From Citrobacter europaeus (GTDB taxonomy: Bacteria; Pseudomonadota; Gammaproteobacteria; Enterobacterales; Enterobacteriaceae): 64,000 nucleotides of DNA. The notes below the pieces were generated by a model, which worked only from the letters and a program-made list of their open reading frames with translations, did not search any database and was not told where the DNA came from. Where the stretch lies: assembly GCA_020099315.1 (NCBI GenBank), contig CP083650.1:2418001-2482000 (forward strand), written 5' to 3'. Made by a program: the position numbers and the translations under genes. Below, piece by piece: positions 37,703 to 46,738 of the stretch. Each line of letters opens with the position of its first letter. Position 1 is the stretch's first letter.

Positions 37703-38653
37703 TTAAGAATAATGTTGCAGTTCATCCAGTGAATAATGAATGGATTCATCCTGTTTAAATGCGGCCAGTAAATACTCCACCGTCGCTCTTACGCGCGGCG
37801 CAATGAGTGCGCGATGTGGATACTGGATAACCAGTTCGTAACTGCCCGGATCATGCTGACCTAACAACACCGTTTTGAGTTTTCCGCTACGCAGACTTTC
37901 CAGCGCATGATGCACGCCAACCTGAGCGATCCCCATGCCAAGGCACGCGGCCTGGATCTGCGCTTCAGGCGCAGACAATGTGAGCACAGGAGAATCGGGC
38001 TCCATTGTGGTCAGGCTGCCATCATTCATCCGAAATCCCCATGGGGTTAACTTACCGCCAAGAAACCGGCGGGCGATAAGATTATGACGTTTCAGATCTT
38101 CCGGTATCCGGGGAGTACCGTGAGCCTCAAGATAGTCTGGTGATGCGACTAACACCATACTCAACCGGCAGACCGGACGGGATACAAGAGATGAATCAAT
38201 GATACGCCCCCCCCGGATGGCTAAATCATAGTTATCCCTGACCAGGTCAACGACCCTGTCATCAAAATCGACCTCCACGGACAGCGCCGGATAACGGGTA
38301 CGAAGACCCGGGAGGACAGGTATAAGCTGATCACGCCCGAATGCGGCACTCGTCGAAATGCGTACATGACCACTCGTTTCCATCTTTCTGGCAATAACCG
38401 TGTCAACGGCAGTATCCAGCGCCTCAATAGCGATTCTGGCCTGTTTCAGAAAGACCTCCCCCTCTTCCGTGATACTGAGCTTTCGGGTCGTCCGGTTCAT
38501 CAAGCGGATCCCGAGCGCCTGTTCCAGGCTCGCGACATTCTTACTTACTGCCGCAGAACTGATCCCCAGCGCCCGTGCGGCTGAGGCAAAGCTGCCAGCA
38601 TCGCTGGCCTCCACAAAAGAAAGGATCGCGCGTACGCGTTGAGAGAGTTCCAT
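37703..38653 (-). CDS. LysR-family regulator
   Basis: This 316-residue regulator has an N-terminal helix-turn-helix (SFASAARALGISSAAVSKNVASLEQALG) and an effector domain of the CrgA/DmlR subgroup (AIRGGRIIDSSLVSRPVCRL). The nearest co-directional gene is the aldo/keto reductase. On the other side lie 590 bases of non-coding DNA before bhsA-like and efflux genes. Confidence 0.88.
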   Translation of the reverse strand: MELSQRVRAILSFVEASDAGSFASAARALGISSAAVSKNVASLEQALGIRLMNRTTRKLSITEEGEVFLKQARIAIEALDTAVDTVIARKMETSGHVRISTSAAFGRDQLIPVLPGLRTRYPALSVEVDFDDRVVDLVRDNYDLAIRGGRIIDSSLVSRPVCRLSMVLVASPDYLEAHGTPRIPEDLKRHNLIARRFLGGKLTPWGFRMNDGSLTTMEPDSPVLTLSAPEAQIQAACLGMGIAQVGVHHALESLRSGKLKTVLLGQHDPGSYELVIQYPHRALIAPRVRATVEYLLAAFKQDESIHYSLDELQHYS

Positions 38654-39243
38654 AAGTCATTGTCCTTTATTGCCAGAAAAGTCGTTCAACATCGTCGTTT
38701 CCTGCACTTAATGTTAAGAGGAGGCTCATCACTGTCGAGCAGAGCGTTAAGAATACGACGAACATTATCATACCTCACCTCTTAGATAAGCGGCGTACAC
38801 CAGAGAGCATATGAGGTTACGTTCGCACAAAAGAGAAAAAAACAGGTGTAATTTAGCGGGAGACGATTCAGGCCACAGACCACAGCGGACGCATATTCCT
38901 GATATAAATAAGTTACCCTGTTAATTAGTGTAAGAATGAACTGTCTAAGGCAGTAATTTTATTATCTTTACTTAAACTTACCATTCTGAGCTTTGTAGCC
39001 TAAAAAGAAATAATGATTATTAACTTGTAGTTGATTATGTATCAACCAGCGTCAGCGTTTACCTGACATAAAAACTGCTGCATACTCCTTTCCGTAAACT
39101 TAACCATGGTCTGATGTCAGAATGTCGTCAGAGCATAATAATAAAATCACATAACACACCATAATTATCTCCCGGCCCTGCCAGGATGGTGTCATTTTCT
39201 TTATAAACTGCCTCCCGGGCTTAATATTGATGAGGAATACCTT
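38654..39243. other. 590-base non-coding region upstream of the BhsA-like gene
   Basis: No gene is visible. The AT-rich second half probably contains the promoter of the BhsA-like gene. I found no unambiguous mar/sox box. Confidence 0.5.
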
Positions 39244-39498
39244 ATGAAATCACTGAAAACCATTATCGCGGTACTGGTTCTGGCTTTTTCTGCACACCAG
39301 GTTAATGCTGCCACACAGGTTGCACATAACACCAGTAATGTAAAACAGGGTGTTGTTTCGGTAACGGGCGCATCAACAGTCGATGAGGCTGTAAACAGTC
39401 TTTCAGAAAAAGCAGATAAACAGGGTGCCACCGCATTCAAAGTCATTTCTTTGGGTGGGGATAATAAGTTATTTGCGGTTGCTGAAATCTATAAATAA
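39244..39498 (+). CDS. BhsA/McbA-like (DUF1471) periplasmic stress protein
   Basis: The 84-residue protein has a signal peptide (residues 1-22, cleavage at VNA). The mature part is one DUF1471 domain (GVVSVTGASTVDEAVNSLSE, ATAFKVISLGG) ending in AEIYK. BhsA, McbA and YdgH relatives alter the envelope under stress. It lies just upstream of a RamA/SoxS-like activator and an RND pump, a fitting neighbour. Confidence 0.87.
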   Translation: MKSLKTIIAVLVLAFSAHQVNAATQVAHNTSNVKQGVVSVTGASTVDEAVNSLSEKADKQGATAFKVISLGGDNKLFAVAEIYK

Positions 39499-39581
39499 CA
39501 GACCTGATGGAGAAGGCGGTAATGATATTGAACTTACCGCTCCTCTCCGGGCATCCCTGCAGCTTTTTCACAGGAAGTGCT

Positions 39582-39938
39582 ATGGTAAAACTTGAGAATA
39601 TCATCGATGAAATCATCTTATGGATTGATACCAACATACATAAACCTATCCGTATTGATGATGTCGCGGCACGTGCTGGTTATTCTAAATGGCACCTTCA
39701 GCGCGTGTTTATGCAGACCATGAATATCACCATGGCCTGTTATATCAGGGATAAAAAATTATCACTTGCCGCACACGACCTGCAACACACTCACGAAAGC
39801 ATCATATCCATTTCAATGAAATATGGATTTGAATCTCAGCCTGCATTTACCCGCTCTTTTTCCCAGAAATATCATGTGCCACCGGCACAGTACCGGCGTT
39901 TATCCAATATCTCTGAACGCCCTCAAAACAAACATTAA
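39582..39938 (+). CDS. RamA/SoxS/MarA-type AraC activator
   Basis: This 118-residue stand-alone AraC domain is the size of RamA (113) and SoxS (107). Both helix-turn-helix motifs are clear: AARAGYSKWHLQRVFMQTMN and ISMKYGFESQPAFTRSFSQK, with the family ending VPPAQYRR. The start follows CAGGAAG. Such proteins activate multidrug efflux and stress genes without a sensor domain, so expression level sets activity. The RND pump gene starts 22 bases downstream, so the two are likely cotranscribed. Confidence 0.88.
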   Translation: MVKLENIIDEIILWIDTNIHKPIRIDDVAARAGYSKWHLQRVFMQTMNITMACYIRDKKLSLAAHDLQHTHESIISISMKYGFESQPAFTRSFSQKYHVPPAQYRRLSNISERPQNKH

Positions 39939-39960
39939 CTGTTTACCAGGGTTCTCCTCA

Positions 39961-42900
39961 ATGTCCATTTTCTTTATTAAACGCCCAATTTTCGCCTGGG
40001 TGCTGGCTATCATTGTCATGCTGGCCGGGATAATCGCTATCCTTAAACTGCCCATCGAACAGTATCCAGATGTCGCTCCGACGGCCATTCAGATACAGGT
40101 CAATTATCCGGGAGCCGATGCGGTGACAATGCAGAATACGGTGACCCAGATCATTGAACAGAATATGACGGGTCTGGATGGATTGATGTATATGTCATCG
40201 ACAAGTGATTCATCAGGGGCGCTACAGCTGACGTTATCCTTTGAAAATGGTACTGATGCTGATATTGCACAGGTTCAGGTGCAGAACAAATTACAGGTTG
40301 CCACACCGTTACTGCCGCGTGCGGTTCAGCAACAGGGCATCACGGTGCGAAAATCTTCAAGTGCCTTTTTTCAGGTTATCAGCTTTTTTGATGAAACCGG
40401 CCGGATGTCCATGGATAAGGTTGCCGACTATGTCGCGTCAAATATCAGGGAGCCTGTCAGCAGGATAAATGGCGTCGGGAACACAACTCAGTTTGGCTCG
40501 CCTTTCGCCATGAGGATCTGGCTCGATCCCAATAAGCTTAACAGCTATCAGCTGACCCCTGCTGACGTGTCAAGGATGATTGGCGTTCAGAATGCTCAGA
40601 TCCCCGCAGGCCAGCTCGGAGGAGCCCCTTCTGTCAGTGGCCAGCAACTCAATGCCTCTATTATTGCGCAGACACGTCTGACTTCTCCGGAAGAGTTCGG
40701 GAATATCCTGCTTAAAGTAAACCCTGATGGCTCAGAGGTGAAACTGCATGATGTAGCGCGCGTGGAGCGCGGTGCAGAAAATTATCAGTTTGTGGTCAGC
40801 GCCAACGGTAAACCCGCGTCCTCGCTGGGGATCCAGCTGGCGAGCGGGGCCAATGCGATTGATACTGCACAGCTCATCAAAGACAGGCTGGCAGAGCTTG
40901 CGCCGTTCTTCCCTCCGGGATTAAAAGTCGTCTACCCCTATGACACAACCCCGTTTATCAGCATATCGATTCAGGAGGTGGTAAAAACGCTTCTGGAAGC
41001 CATCGTGCTGGTCTTTCTCGTCATGTATCTTTTTTTGCAGAATTTCAGGGCCACACTGATCCCGACCATTGCAGTCCCTGTCGTGCTGCTGGGGACATTC
41101 GGCGTACTGGCAGCGTTTGGCTACTCCATCAATATACTGACCATGTTCGGCATGGTGCTGGCTATCGGGTTACTGGTGGATGACGCTATCGTTGTGGTTG
41201 AAAATGTCGAAAGGGTGATGGCAGAAGAGAATGTGGGGCCACGAACCGCTACCCGGCGATCGATGACGCAGATACAGGGGGCGCTTGTCGGGATTGCGAT
41301 GGTATTGTCCGCGGTTTTTGTCCCGATGGCATTTTTTGGCGGCAGTACCGGCGTCATTTACCGCCAGTTTTCCATCACCATTGTCTCCGCTATGGTTCTG
41401 TCCGTTCTGGTCGCCCTGACCTTAACCCCGGCGCTCTGCGCGACACTGCTGAAACCCGGTCACCGGCCAGCACAGCGAGGACTGTTTTACTGGTTTAACC
41501 GGATATTCAGCAACAGCAGTGCCCATTACTCCCGTTCGGTAGCGGCCATGCTGACCCGCACGGGCCGTTTTCTGTTGTTGTATGGCTTGCTGGTTATCGG
41601 AATGGCCATACTTTTTGTCCGTATGCCAACCTCATTTCTTCCGGCAGAAGATCAGGGGATTTTTGCAACCCAGGTGATCCTGCCCCCCGGTGCAACTCAG
41701 GAACGGACCCAGAAAATCCTTGATCAGGTGAGCCAGTATTATCGCGAAAAAGAAAAGCCGAATGTGCAGAATGTCGTCACCGTCAACGGTTTTGGCTTCG
41801 CCGGTCGGGGACAGAATATGGGCATTGCCTTTGTCGGGCTTAAACCCTGGGATGAAAGACGGGGGCCAGAGAATTCAGTGGATGGCATTGTCAGCAGGGC
41901 TACACAGGCATTTTCATCGCTTCCCGATGCGCTGATAGTACCGTTTAATCTGCCGCCGATCATTGCGCTTGGTAACGCAAATGGATTTGATTTTCAGCTG
42001 CTTGATCGTGGCGGTCTCGGTCATGAAAAACTGATTGAAGCACGAAATACATTGCTTGATAAAGCTCGCCAGCACCCGGATATACTCACCGGCGTACGTC
42101 CGAACGGAATGGAGGATATGCCTCAGTTCAGGGTCAGTATCGACCAGGCAAAGGCGTCGGCAATGGGCATTTCCCTGGAGGATATCAATACGACGCTCAG
42201 CACGGCATGGGCCGGAAACTACGTCGACGACTTTATCGATAACGGACGGGTCAAACGGGTATATGTCATGAGTGATGCTCCCTGGCGCATGCTGCCGGAT
42301 GATATAGCTAAATGGCATGTAAGAGCGGTGAACGGTGCTATGGTTCCCTTCTCTGCCTTTTCTGCAGCCAGCTGGGCATATGGTTCGCCACGACTTGAAC
42401 GCTATAACGGGATACCTTCTGTTGAAATTCTGGGGCAGCCGGCTCCCGGAAAGAGTTCCGGAGAAGCGATGGCTCTGATGGAGGAACTGGCGTCAGAGCT
42501 TCCGGAAGGAATAGGTTTTGACTGGACGGGGATCTCATATCAGGAAAGACTCAGTGGCCAGCAGGCTCCGGCGTTGTATGCCTTATCGCTGCTGATTGTC
42601 TTCCTGTGTCTTGCCGCTTTATATGAAAGCTGGTCAATCCCTTTTTCTGTCATTCTGGTAGTCCCCCTGGGTGTGGCCGGGGCCATACTGGCGACCCAGT
42701 TACGGGGGCTGAATAACGACACTTATTTCGTGGTAGGGCTGTTGACCACCATTGGATTGTCAGCCAAAAACGCCATTCTTATTGTGGAATTTGCTAACGA
42801 TAAGATGATAAAAGAAGCCAAAGGGCTTACTGAAGCCACCTTGGAAGCGGTCAGCCTGCGTCTGCGGCCCATTCTGATGACCTCACTGGCGTTTATTCTT

Positions 42901-43086
42901 GGCGTTATGCCTCTGGCCCTGAGTACGGGAGCAGGTTCCGGAGCCCGTATCGCTGTCGGAACCGGCGTGATGGGGGGCATGGTGGCCGCGACCGTTCTCG
43001 CAATCTTCTTTGTTCCGGTGTTCTTTGTGGTGGTTCGCAGGCGTTTTCCGCCGATCCCGCAACGTGAAGACAGCGATCAGGATTAG
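39961..43086 (+). CDS. RND multidrug efflux permease (AcrB/AcrD family), orphan
   Basis: The 1041-residue inner membrane pump is a full-length HAE1-RND protein. The proton-relay Asp pair is in GLLVDDAIVVVENV (helix 4) and the Lys in GLSAKNAILIVEFAND (helix 10). Two large periplasmic loops and 12 helices are present. It starts MSIFFIKRPIFAW, the standard RND N-terminus. No membrane-fusion protein or outer membrane channel gene is adjacent, so it probably borrows AcrA and TolC as AcrD does. It lies directly behind a RamA-like activator. Substrates are unknown. Confidence 0.92.
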   Translation: MSIFFIKRPIFAWVLAIIVMLAGIIAILKLPIEQYPDVAPTAIQIQVNYPGADAVTMQNTVTQIIEQNMTGLDGLMYMSSTSDSSGALQLTLSFENGTDADIAQVQVQNKLQVATPLLPRAVQQQGITVRKSSSAFFQVISFFDETGRMSMDKVADYVASNIREPVSRINGVGNTTQFGSPFAMRIWLDPNKLNSYQLTPADVSRMIGVQNAQIPAGQLGGAPSVSGQQLNASIIAQTRLTSPEEFGNILLKVNPDGSEVKLHDVARVERGAENYQFVVSANGKPASSLGIQLASGANAIDTAQLIKDRLAELAPFFPPGLKVVYPYDTTPFISISIQEVVKTLLEAIVLVFLVMYLFLQNFRATLIPTIAVPVVLLGTFGVLAAFGYSINILTMFGMVLAIGLLVDDAIVVVENVERVMAEENVGPRTATRRSMTQIQGALVGIAMVLSAVFVPMAFFGGSTGVIYRQFSITIVSAMVLSVLVALTLTPALCATLLKPGHRPAQRGLFYWFNRIFSNSSAHYSRSVAAMLTRTGRFLLLYGLLVIGMAILFVRMPTSFLPAEDQGIFATQVILPPGATQERTQKILDQVSQYYREKEKPNVQNVVTVNGFGFAGRGQNMGIAFVGLKPWDERRGPENSVDGIVSRATQAFSSLPDALIVPFNLPPIIALGNANGFDFQLLDRGGLGHEKLIEARNTLLDKARQHPDILTGVRPNGMEDMPQFRVSIDQAKASAMGISLEDINTTLSTAWAGNYVDDFIDNGRVKRVYVMSDAPWRMLPDDIAKWHVRAVNGAMVPFSAFSAASWAYGSPRLERYNGIPSVEILGQPAPGKSSGEAMALMEELASELPEGIGFDWTGISYQERLSGQQAPALYALSLLIVFLCLAALYESWSIPFSVILVVPLGVAGAILATQLRGLNNDTYFVVGLLTTIGLSAKNAILIVEFANDKMIKEAKGLTEATLEAVSLRLRPILMTSLAFILGVMPLALSTGAGSGARIAVGTGVMGGMVAATVLAIFFVPVFFVVVRRRFPPIPQREDSDQD

Positions 43087-43138
43087 ACGCTGCGGGTATC
43101 AAAAATGGCAGGCTTTGGTGGCCTGCCGTAACCTTCGC

Positions 43139-43168
43139 AGCTGCACAGTTAGCACAACCTGTGCAGCT
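43139..43168. other. Inverted repeat downstream of the RND gene
   Basis: Perfect 10-base arms AGCTGCACAG and CTGTGCAGCT flank a 10-base loop. A second stem (GGCAGGC/GCCTGCC) lies just before it at 43108-43128. Together they may end the efflux transcript, though no T run follows. Confidence 0.5.
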
Positions 43169-43235
43169 GATTATCAACTTCTGGTTATGCATCCTTCAAC
43201 CATACCCCTCATTAAAGTTACCAATAAAAGCGCGC

Positions 43236-43278
43236 ATACTTCACTCATCACGCGACAGTTTCGATTGTCGTGAAGTAT
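43236..43278. promoter_or_regulatory. Inverted repeat just upstream of the YqhD-like gene
   Basis: Outer arms ATACTTCAC and GTGAAGTAT, with an inner pair CGACA/TGTCG, end 12 bases before the ATG. The position over the transcription start or leader suggests an operator or RNA switch-like stem. The binding protein is unknown. Confidence 0.5.
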
Positions 43279-43290
43279 AGGGAGCATGTA

Positions 43291-44448
43291 ATGCAGAATT
43301 TTGAGTTTCATAACCCAACCCGGATAATTTTTGGCGGGCAAAGCACCGGAGCCATCAATAACCTCGTCCCTGTGGATGCCAGAGTCCTGATCCTGTCTGG
43401 CGGTCACAGTGCTGAGCGTAATGGGACGCTGTCAGAGGTCCGTCTGGCGTTAGCGGGGCGTGAGATTTATGAATTCAGCGGTATCGAAGCGAATCCGACC
43501 TGGGAAACATTAAGCCGGGCAGTGGCGCTTGCCTGCGACAAGCGAGTCTCTTTTTTACTGGCTGTTGGGGGGGGCTCAGTTATTGATGGCACCAAATTTA
43601 TTGCGGCAGCGGCAAAGTATTCCGGACACTCGTGGAACATCCTGGCTGACGGAGGCAGCAGCGTGACGGAGGCATTACCCTTTGGTGTGGTGCTGACGCT
43701 GCCCGCAACAGGTTCAGAAATGAACTCCGCTGCCGTGATCACCCGAAAAGCAACGAAGACGAAAGCGGTTCTGCAGACCCCCTTTGTGTTCCCCCGGTTT
43801 TCCATCCTGGATCCGACCAGGACCTATACCTTGCCTGCCCGGCAGCTTGCCAATGGCATCGTTGATGCATTTGTACACGTCGCGGAACAATACCTGACCT
43901 GGCCCGTCGAAGCCCGGATCCAGGATCGTTTTGCCGAAGGAGTGATGCAGACTCTGGTGGAGATAGGCTCGAAAGTGGTACATGAACCCGCACAGTACGA
44001 TTCCCGGGCAAATCTTATGTGGGCCGCAGCCATGGCACTGAATGGTCTGATTGGTGCGGGCGTACCTCAGGACTGGACAACGCATTATATCGGTCATGAG
44101 TTGACGGCGTTATATGAAATCGATCATGGGCGCACTCTGGCAATTATTCTTCCCTCTGTCATGGCGTTATATCGTGACCGTAAACGAGAAAAGTTACTCC
44201 AGTACGCATCACGGATATGGGGAATTGCGGAAGGTGATGAGAATGAAAGAATTGACCTGGCGATTCAACAGACACGGCGCTTTTTTGAAAGTCTGGGGAT
44301 AAAAACCCGTCTTTCGGAATATGGGCTTGGACAGAATGCTGTCAACGCCGTCACTGAACAGTTAATAAAACATGACATGACCAGTCTGGGCGAGCATCAG
44401 TCAATTACGCCAGAGCAATGCAGAACAATTTTAGAAGCATGTATCTGA
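43291..44448 (+). CDS. YqhD-like iron/zinc alcohol dehydrogenase
   Basis: The 385-residue protein (E. coli YqhD has 387) starts at MQNFEFHNPTRIIF after GGGAG. Sequence matches YqhD strongly: LAVGGGSVIDGTKFIAAAAK, LTLPATGSEMNSAAVI, LNGLIGAGVPQDWTTHYIGH. YqhD is an NADPH-dependent broad aldehyde reductase. Metal ligands appear as Asp and His in NGIVDAFVHVAEQ, His in HYIGHELTA and His in DHGRT. It opens a seven-gene run continuing to 48.0 kb. Confidence 0.92.
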   Translation: MQNFEFHNPTRIIFGGQSTGAINNLVPVDARVLILSGGHSAERNGTLSEVRLALAGREIYEFSGIEANPTWETLSRAVALACDKRVSFLLAVGGGSVIDGTKFIAAAAKYSGHSWNILADGGSSVTEALPFGVVLTLPATGSEMNSAAVITRKATKTKAVLQTPFVFPRFSILDPTRTYTLPARQLANGIVDAFVHVAEQYLTWPVEARIQDRFAEGVMQTLVEIGSKVVHEPAQYDSRANLMWAAAMALNGLIGAGVPQDWTTHYIGHELTALYEIDHGRTLAIILPSVMALYRDRKREKLLQYASRIWGIAEGDENERIDLAIQQTRRFFESLGIKTRLSEYGLGQNAVNAVTEQLIKHDMTSLGEHQSITPEQCRTILEACI

Positions 44449-44479
44449 TGCTTTTTTAAATATACAACCGGAGATCAGC

Positions 44480-44797
44480 ATGGAAAATCAAATCCCAGCT
44501 TATTTTATCTTTGATGTGAAAATAAACGACCCTGAGTTACTGAAACCGTATCAGGAAAAGGTCGAAGCAAGTTATAAACTTTATGGCGGCACACTCCTGA
44601 TTTTAGGTGGTAATGCAGAAACGGTTGAAGGTAAAGAACCTGACGGTATTTTCGTTATGCTACGCTTCGACAGCCGCGAGCAGGCTAAGGCGTGGCACAG
44701 TTCTCCCGAATACCAGGCAATCATTCATCATCGCCATGCTGCAGCGAAGACTCACGCATGGCTTGTAGACGGTGTACCAGAAACACCAACTAAATGA
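44480..44797 (+). CDS. DUF1330 domain protein, cytoplasmic copy
   Basis: The 105-residue protein has the dimeric alpha-beta DUF1330 fold (AYFIFDVKINDPELLKPYQE, RFDSREQAKAWHSSPEYQAI). No signal peptide is present. Function is unknown; relatives resemble ferredoxin-like monooxygenase folds. A second copy with a signal peptide lies at 47658-48044. Confidence 0.85.
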   Translation: MENQIPAYFIFDVKINDPELLKPYQEKVEASYKLYGGTLLILGGNAETVEGKEPDGIFVMLRFDSREQAKAWHSSPEYQAIIHHRHAAAKTHAWLVDGVPETPTK

Positions 44798-44812
44798 ACG
44801 GAAGTTAATATA

Positions 44813-45337
44813 ATGAAGACATTAGTTATTGTTTCACATCCGTATCCAAATCAGTCTACCGTGATCCAGGCTCTTCAGAATGCCGTACAGGATCTGAAAG
44901 ACGTGACAGTCCGTAACCTGGAGTCGCTCTACGGAAATAAGACTGAATCCATTAATATTCAGGCTGAACAGGATGCCTGTAACGATATGGATCGTATTGT
45001 TTTCCTGTATCCGACACACTGGTTCAATCTGACGCCTATGCTGAAAGCCTATCTCAATCAGGTGTGGACATACGGATGGGCGTTTGGCCCCGGCGGTGAG
45101 GCGTTAAAAGGAAAAGAACTGCTGGTTGTGACCTCCGCCGGCGCGAGTGAATTTACCTATTCGCATGAAGGGTTAATTAAAAGCTCAATGGAGGAAGTAT
45201 TGACGCCTCTGAAAGCAAGTGCCCTGTATGTAGGGATGAAATATGTTCAGCCGATTGCCTTTTTTGAGGTTGCGTCTGCTGACCAGGAAAAAATCAATCG
45301 TTTTCAGAAAACACTGTCAGACCGTCTGGCTGCCTGA
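44813..45337 (+). CDS. NAD(P)H oxidoreductase (flavodoxin-like, KefF/MdaB type)
   Basis: The 174-residue soluble flavodoxin-2-fold protein shows VIVSHPYPNQSTVIQALQ and FLYPTHWFNLTPMLKAYLNQ. It is a likely quinone or electrophile reductase. It parallels the signal-bearing copy at 35.1 kb residue for residue in these motifs. It is preceded by the DUF1330 gene (15 bases) and followed by an SDR gene (24 bases). Confidence 0.87.
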   Translation: MKTLVIVSHPYPNQSTVIQALQNAVQDLKDVTVRNLESLYGNKTESINIQAEQDACNDMDRIVFLYPTHWFNLTPMLKAYLNQVWTYGWAFGPGGEALKGKELLVVTSAGASEFTYSHEGLIKSSMEEVLTPLKASALYVGMKYVQPIAFFEVASADQEKINRFQKTLSDRLAA

Positions 45338-45361
45338 TACCAAATACTAGGAGGAATTATT

Positions 45362-46096
45362 ATGTCGACCGAGAAAAAAATCGCCCTGATTACAGGTGCG
45401 AATAAAGGCCTGGGCTATGAGATTGCCCATAAACTGGGTTTACAGGGTATTACCGTATATGTAGGGGCACGTAATGAATCCCGCGGTAAAGCGGCCGTTG
45501 AGAAACTGATTGCGGAAGGTGTGGATGCGCGTGCAGTCCTGATTGATCTGGATAAAAAAGAAAGCATCGAACAGGCGGCTCAACTTATTGAAAAAGAACA
45601 CGGCCACCTGGATATTCTTGTCAATAATGCCGGCGTAATTGATCCGCAGGACGGTGTGCCTTCAACAACCTCTGTTGATACCGTCAGACGGACGTTTGAG
45701 ACCAACTTTTATGGTGCACTTGAGGTTACGCAGATTATGCTGCCGCTGATTAAAAAATCCCCGGCCGGACGTATTGTCAATATGTCCAGTGGTCTGGGTT
45801 CACTGGCCTTAAATGAAGATCCTTCGTGGGAATTTGCGGACACAAAACTGATTGGCTATAACGCGTCAAAAGCTGCACTTAATATGCTGACCGTGCAGCT
45901 GGCCTGGGAGCTTCGGGATTCACCGGTAAAAGTCAATGCAGCCAACCCTAACTTTACCGATACCGAACTCGTGCCTGGTGCAGTTGGCGGGCGACCTGTC
46001 TCTGAAGGAGCCAGAACCGCAGTTGAACTGGCACTTCTGCCATCTGATGGTCCTACCGGTGGCTTCTTTGAAGATGGTGAAGTTGTACCGTGGTAG
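45362..46096 (+). CDS. Short-chain dehydrogenase/reductase
   Basis: This 244-residue SDR shows TGANKGLGYEIA (residues 11-22), NNAGV, the catalytic Ser in NMSSGLGSL and Tyr/Lys in YNASKAAL. The GGFFEDGEVVPW C-terminus is seen in SDRs related to carbonyl reductases. A GGAGGAATTATT ribosome site precedes the ATG. It belongs to the plus-strand detoxification cluster. Confidence 0.9.
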   Translation: MSTEKKIALITGANKGLGYEIAHKLGLQGITVYVGARNESRGKAAVEKLIAEGVDARAVLIDLDKKESIEQAAQLIEKEHGHLDILVNNAGVIDPQDGVPSTTSVDTVRRTFETNFYGALEVTQIMLPLIKKSPAGRIVNMSSGLGSLALNEDPSWEFADTKLIGYNASKAALNMLTVQLAWELRDSPVKVNAANPNFTDTELVPGAVGGRPVSEGARTAVELALLPSDGPTGGFFEDGEVVPW

Positions 46097-46195
46097 AAAA
46101 AATTATTAAAAATTAATTATTAATTAACTTAACGACAGGGATGTTTTTTTACTGGCAAAGAAACACTTTTTATTACATGTGAAAAAGGAGATGTT

Positions 46196-46738
46196 ATGAA
46201 AAAAGTTGTTTCCAGCATACTGTTCAGCCCGGTATTGCTAAGCAGCTACGTTATTGCAGCAGACATATCTGGCAGCAAAAGTCCAGTGAGTCTTAATACC
46301 AATGAAAATTCCGGGATCATTATTTCTTCAGGTCAGGAAAGAAAGACAACCCAGACGCCAGTGGCGCATTTTACAGGTCGTGTGTTCCTGGATCCTCTTT
46401 TTCTGAACCTTGCATCCCCTCAGCGTCTGAGCGGCTCAATGGTCACCTTTGAACCTGGCGCCCGTACAGACTGGCACACCCACCCGGTAGGGCAAACTCT
46501 CTATATTACCTCCGGAAATGGCTGGGTACAGGAATGGGGAAAGGCGAAAATTTCAGTAAAAGCCGGTGATGTCGTGAATTTTTTACCCGGTGTTAAACAC
46601 TGGCATGGTGCCACCATGGACAGCATGATGAGCCATATTGCCGTTCAGGAAAAAAACGACCAGGGGCAGAATGTTGACTGGCTTGAAAAAGTTACCGAAC
46701 TGCAATACACACAGAAACTGTCACAGGGGGAGAAATGA
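46196..46738 (+). CDS. Secreted cupin protein
   Basis: The 180-residue protein has a signal peptide (cleavage after VIAA, about residue 22). One cupin domain has metal-binding residues in TDWHTHPVGQTLYI and KHWHGAT, like the YhhW/RemF-type or gentisate-like cupins. The last bases overlap the next start by 4. Export of a cupin enzyme or binding protein to the periplasm is unusual but the signal is clear. Confidence 0.85.
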   Translation: MKKVVSSILFSPVLLSSYVIAADISGSKSPVSLNTNENSGIIISSGQERKTTQTPVAHFTGRVFLDPLFLNLASPQRLSGSMVTFEPGARTDWHTHPVGQTLYITSGNGWVQEWGKAKISVKAGDVVNFLPGVKHWHGATMDSMMSHIAVQEKNDQGQNVDWLEKVTELQYTQKLSQGEK

